Origin: Larkinella arboricola
GTDB lineage: Bacteria; Bacteroidota; Bacteroidia; Cytophagales; Spirosomataceae
Direction of reading: 5' to 3'
Length of the DNA stretch: 64,000 nucleotides
Assembly: GCF_003259745.1 (NCBI RefSeq)
Contig: NZ_QLMC01000001.1
Span: 124,001-188,000, forward strand
Position 1 is the stretch's first letter. Every line of letters begins with the position of its first letter. The translations under genes and the position numbers were made by a program. A model generated the notes under the pieces. That model ran no database searches, was not told the DNA's origin, and saw only the letters and a list, made by a program, of their open reading frames with translations. Shown in pieces: positions 16,908 to 25,957 of this stretch.

Positions 16908-17878
16908 CGCGGCACGTCGATCTTATGCACCACCTGACCGATCACCTCGTCGGCTGTACCGCCTTCCATTTCGCGTTCGGGGGTGAGCAGAACGCGGTGC
17001 CGTAAAACGGGTACGGCCAGTTCCTGTATGTCTTCGGGCGTCACAAAATCGCGGCCCCGGAGCGTTGCCAGAGCCTTCGAACTGTTTAGCAGGGCCACCG
17101 ACGCCCGGGGCGATGCACCCAGAAACAAGGATTTATTCGTCCGGGTACTCTGCACAATCTGGGCAATGTATTCGAGCAGGTTATCTTCGATATGAACCCG
17201 GTGGACCTGCGCCCGGATCGTCTGCAACTGTTCGGCTGTCAGTGAGGGTTGTACGGCTTCAACGGCGTCGGTCAGATTCCGCCGTTCGTGGTGCCCTTTC
17301 AGAATATTGACTTCCTCCAGAATTGTTGGATAACCCACGACCACTTTAAAGAGAAACCGGTCGAGTTGGGCTTCGGGCAGGCGGTAAGTGCCTTCCTGCT
17401 CAACGGGGTTCTGGGTAGCCAGCACCAGAAACGGATCGGCCAGTGGATAGGTAATACCGTCGTTGGTAGCCTGCCGTTCTTCCATAACCTCAAACAAAGC
17501 CGCCTGCGTTTTGGCCGGGGCACGGTTGATTTCGTCGATCAGCACAATATTGGCGAAAATGGGGCCGCGCCGGTATTCAAACTCGGTTGTTCGGGGATTA
17601 AAGATGGAGGTTCCCAGCACGTCGGACGGCATCAGGTCGGGTGTGAACTGAATTCGGCTAAAATCAACCGAAATGGTTTTGGCCAGTAGCTTTGCCATCA
17701 GGGTTTTGGCAACGCCGGGAACCCCTTCGATCAGAACGTGACCGTCGGCCAGCAAGGCCGTCAGAAGTAAGTCGATGGTGGGCTGCTGCCCAACGATGAC
17801 CTTGCCAATTTCGGCTCGAATGGCATCAATAGCAGTTTTTAATTCGGTTAAATCCAGGCGGTTTTCGTAAGGAGACAT
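16904..17878 (-). CDS. MoxR family AAA+ ATPase
   Basis: 324 aa, cytoplasmic. Walker A is EGVPGVAKT, Walker B is VLIDEINRAPAKTQAALFEVMEE (split by the conserved N), and the sensor region LATQNPVEQEGTYRLPEAQLDRF is the MoxR hallmark; the arginine-rich helix SPRASVALL and the lid segment VTPEDIQELAVPVLRHR follow. MoxR proteins are chaperone-like ATPases that activate partner vWA proteins, here the DUF58 protein encoded next. It lies 15 bases after the DUF4350 gene in the same operon. Confidence 0.95.
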   Translation of the reverse strand: MSPYENRLDLTELKTAIDAIRAEIGKVIVGQQPTIDLLLTALLADGHVLIEGVPGVAKTLMAKLLAKTISVDFSRIQFTPDLMPSDVLGTSIFNPRTTEFEYRRGPIFANIVLIDEINRAPAKTQAALFEVMEERQATNDGITYPLADPFLVLATQNPVEQEGTYRLPEAQLDRFLFKVVVGYPTILEEVNILKGHHERRNLTDAVEAVQPSLTAEQLQTIRAQVHRVHIEDNLLEYIAQIVQSTRTNKSLFLGASPRASVALLNSSKALATLRGRDFVTPEDIQELAVPVLRHRVLLTPEREMEGGTADEVIGQVVHKIDVPR

Positions 17879-17893
17879 GGTGTGAAATCGCGG

Positions 17894-19078
17894 TTATGCT
17901 TTCGCATTGGTATAAAAATTTTCAATTAATTCGTTTAGCCGGAGCAGATCGTATTCACTCATGACCTGTTGCTGCGAAAAGGCAATCTGGCGAAACAGAG
18001 CCTGAACGTCCGGCTCCGGAACGCCACTCTTGCGGGCCAGCGTCTGTTTAAAATCTTCGTCGGGTATGGCCGTGTTCAGGCCAAACTTTTCGCGGATGAA
18101 GGCTAATAAATACTGGATTTTTTTCTGAGCCAGATTGCCGTGATCGGCCCGCTGATAGTATAGACGACCAACCGTTTGAACAAACTCCAGCGAGGTGTTT
18201 TTCAGCGGTTCAATAACGGGAATACTGCGCTGGGTTCTCTTGCCCGCAAAAAGAACGTATAATAGCAAACCAATGACGGTCAGGTAATAAGCCCAGGCCA
18301 GCGGTGGCTGCGAAATCACGTAACGCAGCAGCGACTGCTCATCGGCATTGAACCGGCCCTGTTTCTGGTATTCGTCCCAGTAGGTTGGCTGCGGGGGCAG
18401 ATACGACAGGGCTTTGTAGGCGTAATCGGCGGTGGCAGGGTCAAGAACGTAAAAGTTGGTGAAGGCAATCGGCAGGTTGTGGATGTAAAAATTGCCTTTA
18501 CCGTAGCGGATTTTCAGAAAGATGGGTTCATTGCGGGCGTTGCGGCCCAGAACCGTGGTGTTAGCGGCTTTCGTCGTAACCAGAAAATTCCGCCCGTCGT
18601 CGTGCCGGAAACGGTAGTCGGTCCGGGCTTTCAGCGTCGGATTGGTGAAGTTCATACCCAGCGTTGTGTCGCGCAGGGTGGGCGCTTTCAGGACGGCCCG
18701 GAAGCCCAGCAGCATCGCCAGCGAATCCGGAAATTCGTACGCCGACAGAAAAACCGTATTGCCCTGCTTGACGTACGCCAGTAATTTCTGCCGGTCCGGG
18801 CGGTTTAGCTGAAGCGAATGGCAGACAAAAATGTAGTTGCTGCGGGCGGGCAGGGCGCTACTAGCGAGATGGTTATACACCGGCAGTCGCAGGCTCGTCA
18901 CCGGCTGCTGGTTCATGAGATCGGGCAACAGGTCAAATACTACCTTCGTACCGAATGGAATTTTGTCCTGGTTGATGTATGTCGGACTCCAGTTGATGGG
19001 TTTCGGACGATAATATTCGAACAGCCCGTAAGCCACAACGGTTATCACCAGGAAAAGCAGGTATTTATTCGGTTTCAA
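17894..19078 (-). CDS. DUF4350 domain membrane protein
   Basis: 394 aa, first gene of the MoxR operon. One N-terminal helix (YLLFLVITVVAYGLFEYY) is followed by a periplasmic Rossmann-like DUF4350 region (FVCHSLQLNRPDRQKLL, YVKQGNTVFLSAYEF), a second helix near residue 260-280 (WAYYLTVIGLLLYVLFAGK), and a cytoplasmic helical tail. DUF4350 proteins regularly accompany MoxR and DUF58 in Bacteroidota and Actinobacteria, and the role is unproven. The DUF4129 protein often found in the same operon is absent between this gene and the divergent DUF2911 gene. Confidence 0.88.
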   Translation of the reverse strand: MKPNKYLLFLVITVVAYGLFEYYRPKPINWSPTYINQDKIPFGTKVVFDLLPDLMNQQPVTSLRLPVYNHLASSALPARSNYIFVCHSLQLNRPDRQKLLAYVKQGNTVFLSAYEFPDSLAMLLGFRAVLKAPTLRDTTLGMNFTNPTLKARTDYRFRHDDGRNFLVTTKAANTTVLGRNARNEPIFLKIRYGKGNFYIHNLPIAFTNFYVLDPATADYAYKALSYLPPQPTYWDEYQKQGRFNADEQSLLRYVISQPPLAWAYYLTVIGLLLYVLFAGKRTQRSIPVIEPLKNTSLEFVQTVGRLYYQRADHGNLAQKKIQYLLAFIREKFGLNTAIPDEDFKQTLARKSGVPEPDVQALFRQIAFSQQQVMSEYDLLRLNELIENFYTNAKA

Positions 19079-19241
19079 ACGGTATCGGTTTAGGGCTTGA
19101 CGGATGCAAAACCGGCTTACGCTGGCATCCAGACGGTTTTAATGGTTCACGGCTTTTGTTGCAAGTTATCATAGAGTTAGAAAACCGCAACCCAACAAAT
19201 TTTTATAACTTTCCTGCTCTCTATCCAAACGTAATTGATGT

Positions 19242-19778
19242 ATGAAAAAAGTTTTGTGGATTATTGGCGCCCTGGCGGTGCTTGTTCTGGTCGCTTTCTG
19301 GGGCATTCGTTCGTACACCAAATCGGCGAGTCCGGAGGCCACTGCCGAAATTAACCAGAATGGCGTTTATGTGAAAGTAGAATATTGCCAGCCGTATAAA
19401 AAAGGACGTAAAATTTTCGGGGGGATTGTTCCCTACGGTCAGGTCTGGCGGACGGGTGCGAACGAAGCAACGATCATTACGCTGGATCAGAACGTAACGG
19501 TGGCCGGACAGCCGCTCGACGAAGGGGAGTATTCACTCTGGACCATTCCATCAGAAGGCAACTGGATTGTGATTTTTAACCGCGAAACCGGCCAGTGGGG
19601 TACGGATTACGACCAGACGAAGGATGTGCTGCGGGTACCGGTCTTAGCCCGCAAACGCAATGCCGTGGCCGAACAGTTTTACATCAGCTTTGCCCCGCAG
19701 TCGGGCGGAACGGATATGATGCTGGTCTGGGACAATACCGAAGCCGTGGTGCCGATTCGGGTTCGGGAAAATCAATAA
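19242..19778 (+). CDS. DUF2911 domain protein
   Basis: 178 aa. A single N-terminal helix (VLWIIGALAVLVLVAFWGI) anchors or exports it. The conserved DUF2911 blocks are visible: VYVKVEYCQPYKKGRKIFGG, VPYGQVWRTGANEATIITL, LDEGEYSLWTIPSEGNWIVIFN and a beta-rich end. The family is common in Bacteroidota; its function is unknown. It is divergent from the MoxR operon and followed, 14 bases later, by the M1 peptidase, so they are probably co-transcribed. Confidence 0.92.
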   Translation: MKKVLWIIGALAVLVLVAFWGIRSYTKSASPEATAEINQNGVYVKVEYCQPYKKGRKIFGGIVPYGQVWRTGANEATIITLDQNVTVAGQPLDEGEYSLWTIPSEGNWIVIFNRETGQWGTDYDQTKDVLRVPVLARKRNAVAEQFYISFAPQSGGTDMMLVWDNTEAVVPIRVRENQ

Positions 19779-19792
19779 AGCTGGTCAAAAGG

Positions 19793-21736
19793 ATGAGCAG
19801 CGGGACCTGGACCGTCGTTTTTTTTCTTCTCTGGTTTGTCCGGACGGCGGAGGCTCAATTCGTGCCGCTTAGTCCGCGTCTGGCCAACTACCAGCTAGAC
19901 GTTCAGCTTGATACCGATACCAAATATCTGACAGGGAAGGAGACGCTGGTCTGGACAAACCCGTCGAATGAAGTCATTCATGAACTGCAATTTCACTTGT
20001 ATTTAAACGCATTTCGCAACGGTCAGTCAACGTTCATGCGTGAATCGGGTGGTCAGTTGCGGGGGGCTTTTATTAAGAGAAACGATGAGGCATCGTACGG
20101 CTGGATTGATATTCTGTCGATGCAGGCCCGGCAAGCGTCGGGAAAGACAGAGGTGCTAACCGGCAAATACCAGTTTATTCAGCCCGATGATGCCAATGCC
20201 GACGACCGCACGGTGATCAGCGTGCCGCTCAGCCAGCCGCTGGGCCCCGGTCAGCGTATCACGATTGATATGGCCTTTCGCGCCAGGTTGCCCCGGATTT
20301 TTGCCCGCACGGGATACAGCGATGACTTCTTTCTGGTGGCTCAGTGGTTCCCGAAAATTGGCGTTTATGAACCGCCCGGAACCCGTTATGTAGCCTCGCC
20401 CGGGCGGTGGAATTGCCACCAGTTTCACGCCAATTCGGAGTTTTACGCCGATTATGGGGTTTATGACGTAACCGTAACGGTCCCTCAAAACTTTCGGGTG
20501 GGCGCCACGGGTTTGCTAAAGAGCGAACGGCAAAACGCCAACGGAACCAAAACCATGCGCTGGCGGGCCGAAGATGTCGTCGATTTTGCCTGGACGGCTT
20601 CCACGGCTTTTACGGTTTTCGACGACCGCTGGCGGCACGTGGCCATCCGCGTTCTGATGCAGCCCGAGCACGCCAGTCAGGCACAACGGCACATCGATGC
20701 GGCCAAGGTGGCTCTGGCTTATTTTGATAAGCATCTGGGCCGTTATCCGTTTACCACGCTTACCATTGTTGATCCGCCCATGTCGGGGCTTGGGGCGGGT
20801 GGTATGGAATATCCGACCTTTATTACCGCCGGAACAAGCTGGGGGCTACCCGCGGGTGTGCGGGTGCCGGAGCAGGTTGTCATTCATGAGTTTGGACATC
20901 AGTACTTTATGCAGTTGCTGGCGACCAACGAATTTGAGGAAGCGTGGCTGGACGAAGGCTTCAACCAGTATTACGAAGGCCGGATTATGGACGAAACCTA
21001 CGGGCCGAAATCTTCCCTAACGGATCTTTTTGGGTACCGGGTGGGCAATCTGGAAGTGTCGCGCAATTCGTACGTTCACCTCGATCACCCGGCCATTGCG
21101 CCCTCGTTTGGCAATGTCTGGCAGTTGCCCGACGCCTATTACGGTGAACTGACGTATTTTAAACCGGCCACCTGGATGCGGACGCTCGACGGTCTGGTGG
21201 GCCGCCCGGTGATGGACGAAATCATGCGGACGTACTTCAACCGCTGGAAATTCAAACATCCCAACGCCAAAAACTTTATCGCGATTGTCAACGAAGTGGT
21301 CGCGAAACGGCTCGGCAGCCGGTTAGGGCCGAACCTGAACTGGTTTTTCGATCAGGTGCTTTATGGCACGCAGGTATGTGATTATGAGTTACATGCGGTG
21401 AGGAGTGTTCGTCAGGGCAATGCATACCGTTCGGCCATTACGGTTTATCGGCGGGGTGATGCACAACTGCCCGTTGAGGTGCTGGTGCATTTTGAAGATG
21501 GCAGCGAAAAACTCCTGCATTGGAACGGAAAAGCCAGCGCTCACACCTTTACCCTGACGCAACCCAGCCAGGCTGAGTGGGCTAAAGTGGATCCGCAACA
21601 GAAGATTTACATGGACATCAATCTGAATAACAACAGCTTCGCCATCCGGCCACCCGCCAGCCCGGCGGCTAAATATGCCGCAAAACTGATGTTCTGGGCG
21701 CAAAACTGGATGCAGTGGCTGGCGTGGCTGGTATAG
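19793..21736 (+). CDS. M1 family zinc aminopeptidase-like metallopeptidase, secreted
   Basis: 647 aa from the ATG at 19793, which gives the leader MSSGTWTVVFFLLWFVRTAEAQ. A longer open frame from 19595 overlaps the DUF2911 gene out of frame and is rejected. The zinc motif is HEFGH (His365, Glu366, His369) followed 18 residues later by Glu388 in AWLDEG. The substrate loop GLGAGGMEYPTF takes the place of the GxMEN motif of M1 aminopeptidases (GGMEY). An N-terminal beta-domain precedes it (LTGKETLVWTNPSNEVIHELQFHLYLNAF). It probably trims peptides in the periplasm or outside the cell. Confidence 0.93.
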   Translation: MSSGTWTVVFFLLWFVRTAEAQFVPLSPRLANYQLDVQLDTDTKYLTGKETLVWTNPSNEVIHELQFHLYLNAFRNGQSTFMRESGGQLRGAFIKRNDEASYGWIDILSMQARQASGKTEVLTGKYQFIQPDDANADDRTVISVPLSQPLGPGQRITIDMAFRARLPRIFARTGYSDDFFLVAQWFPKIGVYEPPGTRYVASPGRWNCHQFHANSEFYADYGVYDVTVTVPQNFRVGATGLLKSERQNANGTKTMRWRAEDVVDFAWTASTAFTVFDDRWRHVAIRVLMQPEHASQAQRHIDAAKVALAYFDKHLGRYPFTTLTIVDPPMSGLGAGGMEYPTFITAGTSWGLPAGVRVPEQVVIHEFGHQYFMQLLATNEFEEAWLDEGFNQYYEGRIMDETYGPKSSLTDLFGYRVGNLEVSRNSYVHLDHPAIAPSFGNVWQLPDAYYGELTYFKPATWMRTLDGLVGRPVMDEIMRTYFNRWKFKHPNAKNFIAIVNEVVAKRLGSRLGPNLNWFFDQVLYGTQVCDYELHAVRSVRQGNAYRSAITVYRRGDAQLPVEVLVHFEDGSEKLLHWNGKASAHTFTLTQPSQAEWAKVDPQQKIYMDINLNNNSFAIRPPASPAAKYAAKLMFWAQNWMQWLAWLV

Positions 21737-21765
21737 AAAAAAGAGGTGTATTTAATAGAAACAGA

Positions 21766-22653
21766 ATGATAGTTGCTGGTGCCTTCCCGCTTGTTTTACG
21801 TTCCTGGCGCATGGTGCTGTGGCTCTATGGGGTTAATTTTCTGATGAGCTTACTGGTGCTGTTACCGGCTTATGCGACGCTCCGGCGCGAAATGGGCACT
21901 TCGCTCGAATACCTGAAACTGTTGAACGGCTTTGATTTTACGGTTTATTCCGATTTTCGGCACAGCCACGGCGCGGCTACAGATTCTTTACTGACCGTCG
22001 GGTTCTGGCTGGGCCTGCTTTACCTGCTGATCAGCGTGTTTTTTTCGGGCGGTATGTTGCGGCAATTGGCTTCTGCAACCGATCGGCGGCAAACCTTTCA
22101 GGCAAGCTGGTTTTTGGTTGCCAGTATGCAGAGCTTCGGGCGGTTTTTTCGTTTATTTCTGTGCGTAGCCGGTTTTATTTTGTTGCTCAGTGTCGTCTTT
22201 CTGCTACTGGGCGGACTCGGCGGACTGGCGCTGAGTGAGACGCTGAACGAAGAGGAACTGAGTTATTTTGCGCTGGCCTGTTTGCTGCTATTCGGTCTTT
22301 CGGTCCTGTTTACGCTTTGTGTTGGCGATTATGCCAAAATCCTGCTGTTTCGGCGGAACGAAACCCACGCCTTGCCCGCTTTCCGGGAAGCCATGCGGTT
22401 CGTGCTCTCCCACGTTCGCGCAGCTTTCGGCAATTATTTGCTGCTCAACGGCGTCGGTGCAATCTGCTTTGCGATCTATTTTCTGCTCGATTCGTGGATT
22501 GTTACCGGTGGCTGGGCGGCAATCGCGCTTCTGTTTCTGATTCAGCAACTCTTTATTTTTTCGAGAATCGCTCTGAAGGTCTGGGCGTTGGCAACCGCCA
22601 CAACCGTTTTTACTATTCAGAAAAACCACCTGACGATTTTTTCGTCTTGGTAA
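21766..22653 (+). CDS. Multi-pass membrane protein of unknown function
   Basis: 295 aa from the ATG at 21766. An in-frame ATG at 21715 would overlap the peptidase gene by 22 bases and adds a polar stretch. About six hydrophobic segments can be counted, with long leucine-rich helices (MVLWLYGVNFLMSLLVLLPAY, VGFWLGLLYLLISVFFSGGML, FILLLSVVFLLLGGLGG, ALACLLLFGLSVLFTLCVG). No catalytic motif is seen. It looks like the uncharacterised membrane proteins that often sit beside peptidases in Bacteroidota. It follows the M1 gene directly and is likely co-transcribed. Confidence 0.75.
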   Translation: MIVAGAFPLVLRSWRMVLWLYGVNFLMSLLVLLPAYATLRREMGTSLEYLKLLNGFDFTVYSDFRHSHGAATDSLLTVGFWLGLLYLLISVFFSGGMLRQLASATDRRQTFQASWFLVASMQSFGRFFRLFLCVAGFILLLSVVFLLLGGLGGLALSETLNEEELSYFALACLLLFGLSVLFTLCVGDYAKILLFRRNETHALPAFREAMRFVLSHVRAAFGNYLLLNGVGAICFAIYFLLDSWIVTGGWAAIALLFLIQQLFIFSRIALKVWALATATTVFTIQKNHLTIFSSW

Positions 22654-22759
22654 ACAACAGGTTGGATTCCATGCTACCTTTGCCAATAACTTGATCAAAT
22701 GTGGCTAAATCGGTAACTTGCCAACTATTATTTTTTCCTGATCTTTTTTTGCCAAACGA

Positions 22760-24025
22760 ATGCAGTCAACTGTTCCTCCCCCGCCGAAAGTATCCTATAA
22801 ATCCTTATTCGGTCTTCCCGTTATTGTAGCCGCTTTAGGTTATTTCGTAGACATTTATGATCTACTGCTCTTTGGCATCGTTCGCGTTCCGAGCCTGAAA
22901 GATCTCGGCTTGAACGACGAGCAGATTTCCCGCGTGGGGGCCAACATCATCAACTGGCAAATGGGTGGTTTGCTCCTGGGCGGTATTCTCTGGGGCGTTT
23001 TAGGCGACAAACGCGGTCGGCTCTCGGTTCTCTTCGGCTCCATTGTGACCTACTCCATCGCCAACATTGCCTGCGGTTTCATCGACAAGGTTACGTTTAT
23101 GGATCCGACCGACTACTACGCCCTGATGCGCTTCATTGCCGGGATTGGGCTGGCCGGTGAGCTAGGCGCCGGTATTACGCTCGTTTCGGAAGTATTGCCG
23201 AAGCAACTGCGGGCCATCGGAACGTCGCTGGTGGCCGGGGTCGGGCTGTTTGGGGCGGTATTTGCCTATTTTACCGTCGAATTATTTAACTGGCAAAACG
23301 CTTTTTTCGTAGGCGGAGCCATGGGAATTGGCCTGTTGTTGCTGCGCGTTGGCGTAATCGAATCCGGAATGTTTACCGACGTAGCCGAGCAGAAACACGT
23401 TCAAAAGGGCAATTTTATGGCGTTCTTTACCAACCGGAGCCGGTTTTCCCGCTACATGAAATGCATCGGTATCGGGCTTCCCACCTGGTTTGTCATTGGT
23501 ATTCTGGCGACGTTCAGCAATGAGTTCGGAAATGCGTTTGGCATTACGGAACCCGTCAAACCGGGCCTGACCATCATGTGGTGCTACGTGGGGCTGGCGT
23601 TTGGTGATTTGGCCAGCGGCCTTATCAGTCAGGGATTGCAGTCACGCAAAAAAGCCGTGGCCTTACTGATGGGTTTTACTCTGCTGGTCAGCCTGATTTA
23701 CATCTTTGCCGTTCCCAAAACGGTGAATGGTCTATATATGTATTTCCTGGCAATGGGCTTCGGTATTGGGTACTGGGCTATGTTTGTAACCATCGGGGCC
23801 GAACAATTCGGAACCAACCTGCGGGCAACGGCTGCCACGACGGTACCGAACATGGTGCGCGGAATCGTTATTCTCATGACGAGCCTGTATACTTACCTTA
23901 AACCGTCGGTCGATGTCATCAATGCCGGAATCGTGGTTGGCATTCTCAGTTTTGCCATCGGTTTTTATTCCATCCTGACCATTCCTGAAACCCACGGTAA
24001 AGACCTGAATTATCTGGAGGAGTAA
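22760..24025 (+). CDS. MFS transporter (metabolite:H+ symporter type), copy 1
   Basis: 421 aa with about 12 hydrophobic helices. Helix 1 has the acidic motif GYFVDIYDLLLFGI, and the loop between helices 2 and 3 is GVLGDKRGRLSVLFGS, the MFS signature G-x-x-x-D-x-x-G-R-R. The segment RFIAGIGLAGELGAGITLVSE is the sugar/aromatic-acid-porter type signature of helix 4. It probably imports a small organic acid or sugar with protons; the substrate is unknown. It is followed after 20 bases by a very similar gene. Confidence 0.9.
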   Translation: MQSTVPPPPKVSYKSLFGLPVIVAALGYFVDIYDLLLFGIVRVPSLKDLGLNDEQISRVGANIINWQMGGLLLGGILWGVLGDKRGRLSVLFGSIVTYSIANIACGFIDKVTFMDPTDYYALMRFIAGIGLAGELGAGITLVSEVLPKQLRAIGTSLVAGVGLFGAVFAYFTVELFNWQNAFFVGGAMGIGLLLLRVGVIESGMFTDVAEQKHVQKGNFMAFFTNRSRFSRYMKCIGIGLPTWFVIGILATFSNEFGNAFGITEPVKPGLTIMWCYVGLAFGDLASGLISQGLQSRKKAVALLMGFTLLVSLIYIFAVPKTVNGLYMYFLAMGFGIGYWAMFVTIGAEQFGTNLRATAATTVPNMVRGIVILMTSLYTYLKPSVDVINAGIVVGILSFAIGFYSILTIPETHGKDLNYLEE

Positions 24026-24045
24026 AGCTCCTCTCTTCCGCTTGT

Positions 24046-25278
24046 ATGAATGCTGCTTCTCCTGCCGGGTCTTTCCGGCCGCTGTTTTCGATTCCGGTAA
24101 TCGTGGCCGCTTTGGGCTATTTCGTAGATGTGTACGACCTGCTTCTGTTCAACATTGTCCGGGTACCGAGCCTGAAAGATCTGGGACTGGACGGAAAACA
24201 GGTATCCATCATTGGCGGAACGGTTTTGAACTGGCAGCAGGCCGGATTATTGCTAGGGGGCGTTTTGTGGGGTATTCTGGGCGACAAACGGGGGCGGCTT
24301 TCGGTTCTCTTTGGTTCTATCATTACGTATTCCGTTGCCAATATTGCCTGCGGTTTTGTGCAGGACGCCAATACCTACGCGCTCCTGCGGTTTGTGGCCG
24401 GTCTGGGGTTGGCTGGCGAGCTAGGGGCGGGTATCACCCTGGTTTCCGAAATCTTGCCGAAAGAACTCCGGGGCTACGGAACCTCACTGGTAGCGGGTGT
24501 AGGGCTGTTTGGAGCCGTGGTTGCCTACTTTACCGTCGTGCTGTTCGACTGGCGGACGACCTACTTCATTGGGGGCGGTCTGGGGCTGGTTTTGCTTTTG
24601 CTCCGGGTGTCGGTATTTGAGTCGGGGATGTTTCTCAGGATGAAAGAACAAACCGTTCAGCGCGGTAACTTTTGGTCGTTGTTTACCCACCGAAAACGGC
24701 TTTTAACGTATCTGCGGTGCATGGGTTTGGCCGTTCCGACGTACTTTGTCATCGGTATTCTGGCAACATTCAGTAACGAATTTGCGGAAGCCCTGGGTAT
24801 TACGGAACCGGTTGACCCGGGGCGCGTCGTGATGTTTACGTACATCGGCATGGGGGTGGGTGATCTGATCAGTGGCCCTCTCAGTCAGTGGTTTCAATCC
24901 CGTCGGCGGGCCATCGGGGCGCTGATGCTCCTCAATCTGGTTTTTGTGGGGATTTATCTGTTTGCCGGTATTACGTCGATTTCGCTCTTTTACGCCGTTT
25001 GCGTCATCCTGGGGTTTTCAATTGGCTATATCGCCCTGTTTTTAACCGTCTCGGCGGAGCACTTCGGAACCAATCTACGCTCGACGGCTACTACCTCCAT
25101 CGCCAACAACGTGCGGGCCACTACTTTACTAACGATTCCGCTTTTCCAATCGCTTAAGCCGTCCGTGGGCGTAATTGGGTCCGCGGCTGTTGTGGCGCTG
25201 CTCTGTTTTCTCATTAGCTTCTGGTCACTGGCGACGCTTGATGAAACCTACGGGAAGGATTTGAATTATGTTGAGTAA
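24046..25278 (+). CDS. MFS transporter (metabolite:H+ symporter type), copy 2
   Basis: 410 aa and a clear paralogue of the preceding gene: the same PVIVAALGYFVD, YDLLLF, RVPSLKDLGL, GDKRGRLSVLFGSI, GELGAGITLVSE and GTSLVAGVGLFGA blocks and the same end, GKDLNY.E. The two differ mostly in loops; copy 1 has an insert of about 8 residues (DKVTFMDPTDYY) that copy 2 lacks. This is a tandem gene duplication, probably in one transcript. The two may differ in substrate or form a pair. Confidence 0.9.
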   Translation: MNAASPAGSFRPLFSIPVIVAALGYFVDVYDLLLFNIVRVPSLKDLGLDGKQVSIIGGTVLNWQQAGLLLGGVLWGILGDKRGRLSVLFGSIITYSVANIACGFVQDANTYALLRFVAGLGLAGELGAGITLVSEILPKELRGYGTSLVAGVGLFGAVVAYFTVVLFDWRTTYFIGGGLGLVLLLLRVSVFESGMFLRMKEQTVQRGNFWSLFTHRKRLLTYLRCMGLAVPTYFVIGILATFSNEFAEALGITEPVDPGRVVMFTYIGMGVGDLISGPLSQWFQSRRRAIGALMLLNLVFVGIYLFAGITSISLFYAVCVILGFSIGYIALFLTVSAEHFGTNLRSTATTSIANNVRATTLLTIPLFQSLKPSVGVIGSAAVVALLCFLISFWSLATLDETYGKDLNYVE

Positions 25279-25489
25279 CCCGGTGCCGTTCTAACCTGGA
25301 TTACACAGATTTGAGCGATCTGGACAGCTTCGTCGTTATTCTTCGTAATCCGCCGAATCCCGGTTGAAGATCTTATACAACCGTTTATCCTTTTTTTCAG
25401 CCATTGCTCCTAACATACCGCTCCGGGGACGGGTGTGCTACATCTTTTCGGTGATTTTAGATCAGTAAACAACAAATCTAACGAACACT

Positions 25490-25915
25490 ATGAAAACGAT
25501 TGTCCGCACGGTCAATGCCCTTTTTCTGGGCGCCCTTTTGTTGGCAGGAAGCACTTCCTTTGCGCAAAACAACTCCGATAACAAGCCCTTTCTGGTAGCG
25601 ACTTATCCGTCGTCGAACCCTTTGAAGCTATGGATGAACATTCAAAAAAACGATCCCAAATGCAAGATTGTCGTGCGGCTGCTCGACGAGAGAAATCGGG
25701 TTGTATTTTCGGAAACCATGCCCCGAAGCCAGGACAAATACCGTCAACGGTTTGACATGAGCGCCATGACAGATGGCACGTATACGCTACAGATTACGGG
25801 TGGGAGCGAAACCGTTGAAAAATCGTTTCAGGTCAAAACGTCGGGTATTCTGGAGCGTTCTACACAACGCGTGCTGACCGTCGTTCCGGCCACTGAACAC
25901 TTGACGGGCCTGTAA
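25490..25915 (+). CDS. Small secreted protein, Ig-like fold, paralogue of the gene at 37648
   Basis: 141 aa. The leader MKTIVRTVNALFLGALLLAGSTSFAQ is followed by ~110 beta-rich residues: NPLKLWMNIQKNDPKCKIVVRLLDERNRVVF, then DMSAMTDGTYTLQIT, a pattern shared with small periplasmic beta-sandwich proteins and with sorting-type C-terminal domains. The protein at 37648-38022 has the same layout (VVLLRDKNSRVLFQQ and LADLANGTYELEV-type strands). Function unknown. The 5' leader contains AGTAAACAACAAAT, also found before the paralogue. Confidence 0.7.
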   Translation: MKTIVRTVNALFLGALLLAGSTSFAQNNSDNKPFLVATYPSSNPLKLWMNIQKNDPKCKIVVRLLDERNRVVFSETMPRSQDKYRQRFDMSAMTDGTYTLQITGGSETVEKSFQVKTSGILERSTQRVLTVVPATEHLTGL

Positions 25916-25957
25916 TACCGTGTGGCGATAGACCTGTTCCGGCGAAGCAACGTAACG

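Noticed and set aside
19595-19792. N-terminal extension of the M1 peptidase frame
   Set aside because: It overlaps the DUF2911 gene in another frame, and the ATG at 19793 gives a normal signal peptide.
20156-20488. Long antisense frames, for example inside the M1, GH95 and M20 genes
   Set aside because: They are shadows of GC-rich coding DNA, with biased amino-acid content (Arg, Pro, His) and no family motif.
25279-25489. Gene or RNA between the MFS pair and the small secreted gene
   Set aside because: No protein-like frame, no strong hairpin; ordinary promoter region.
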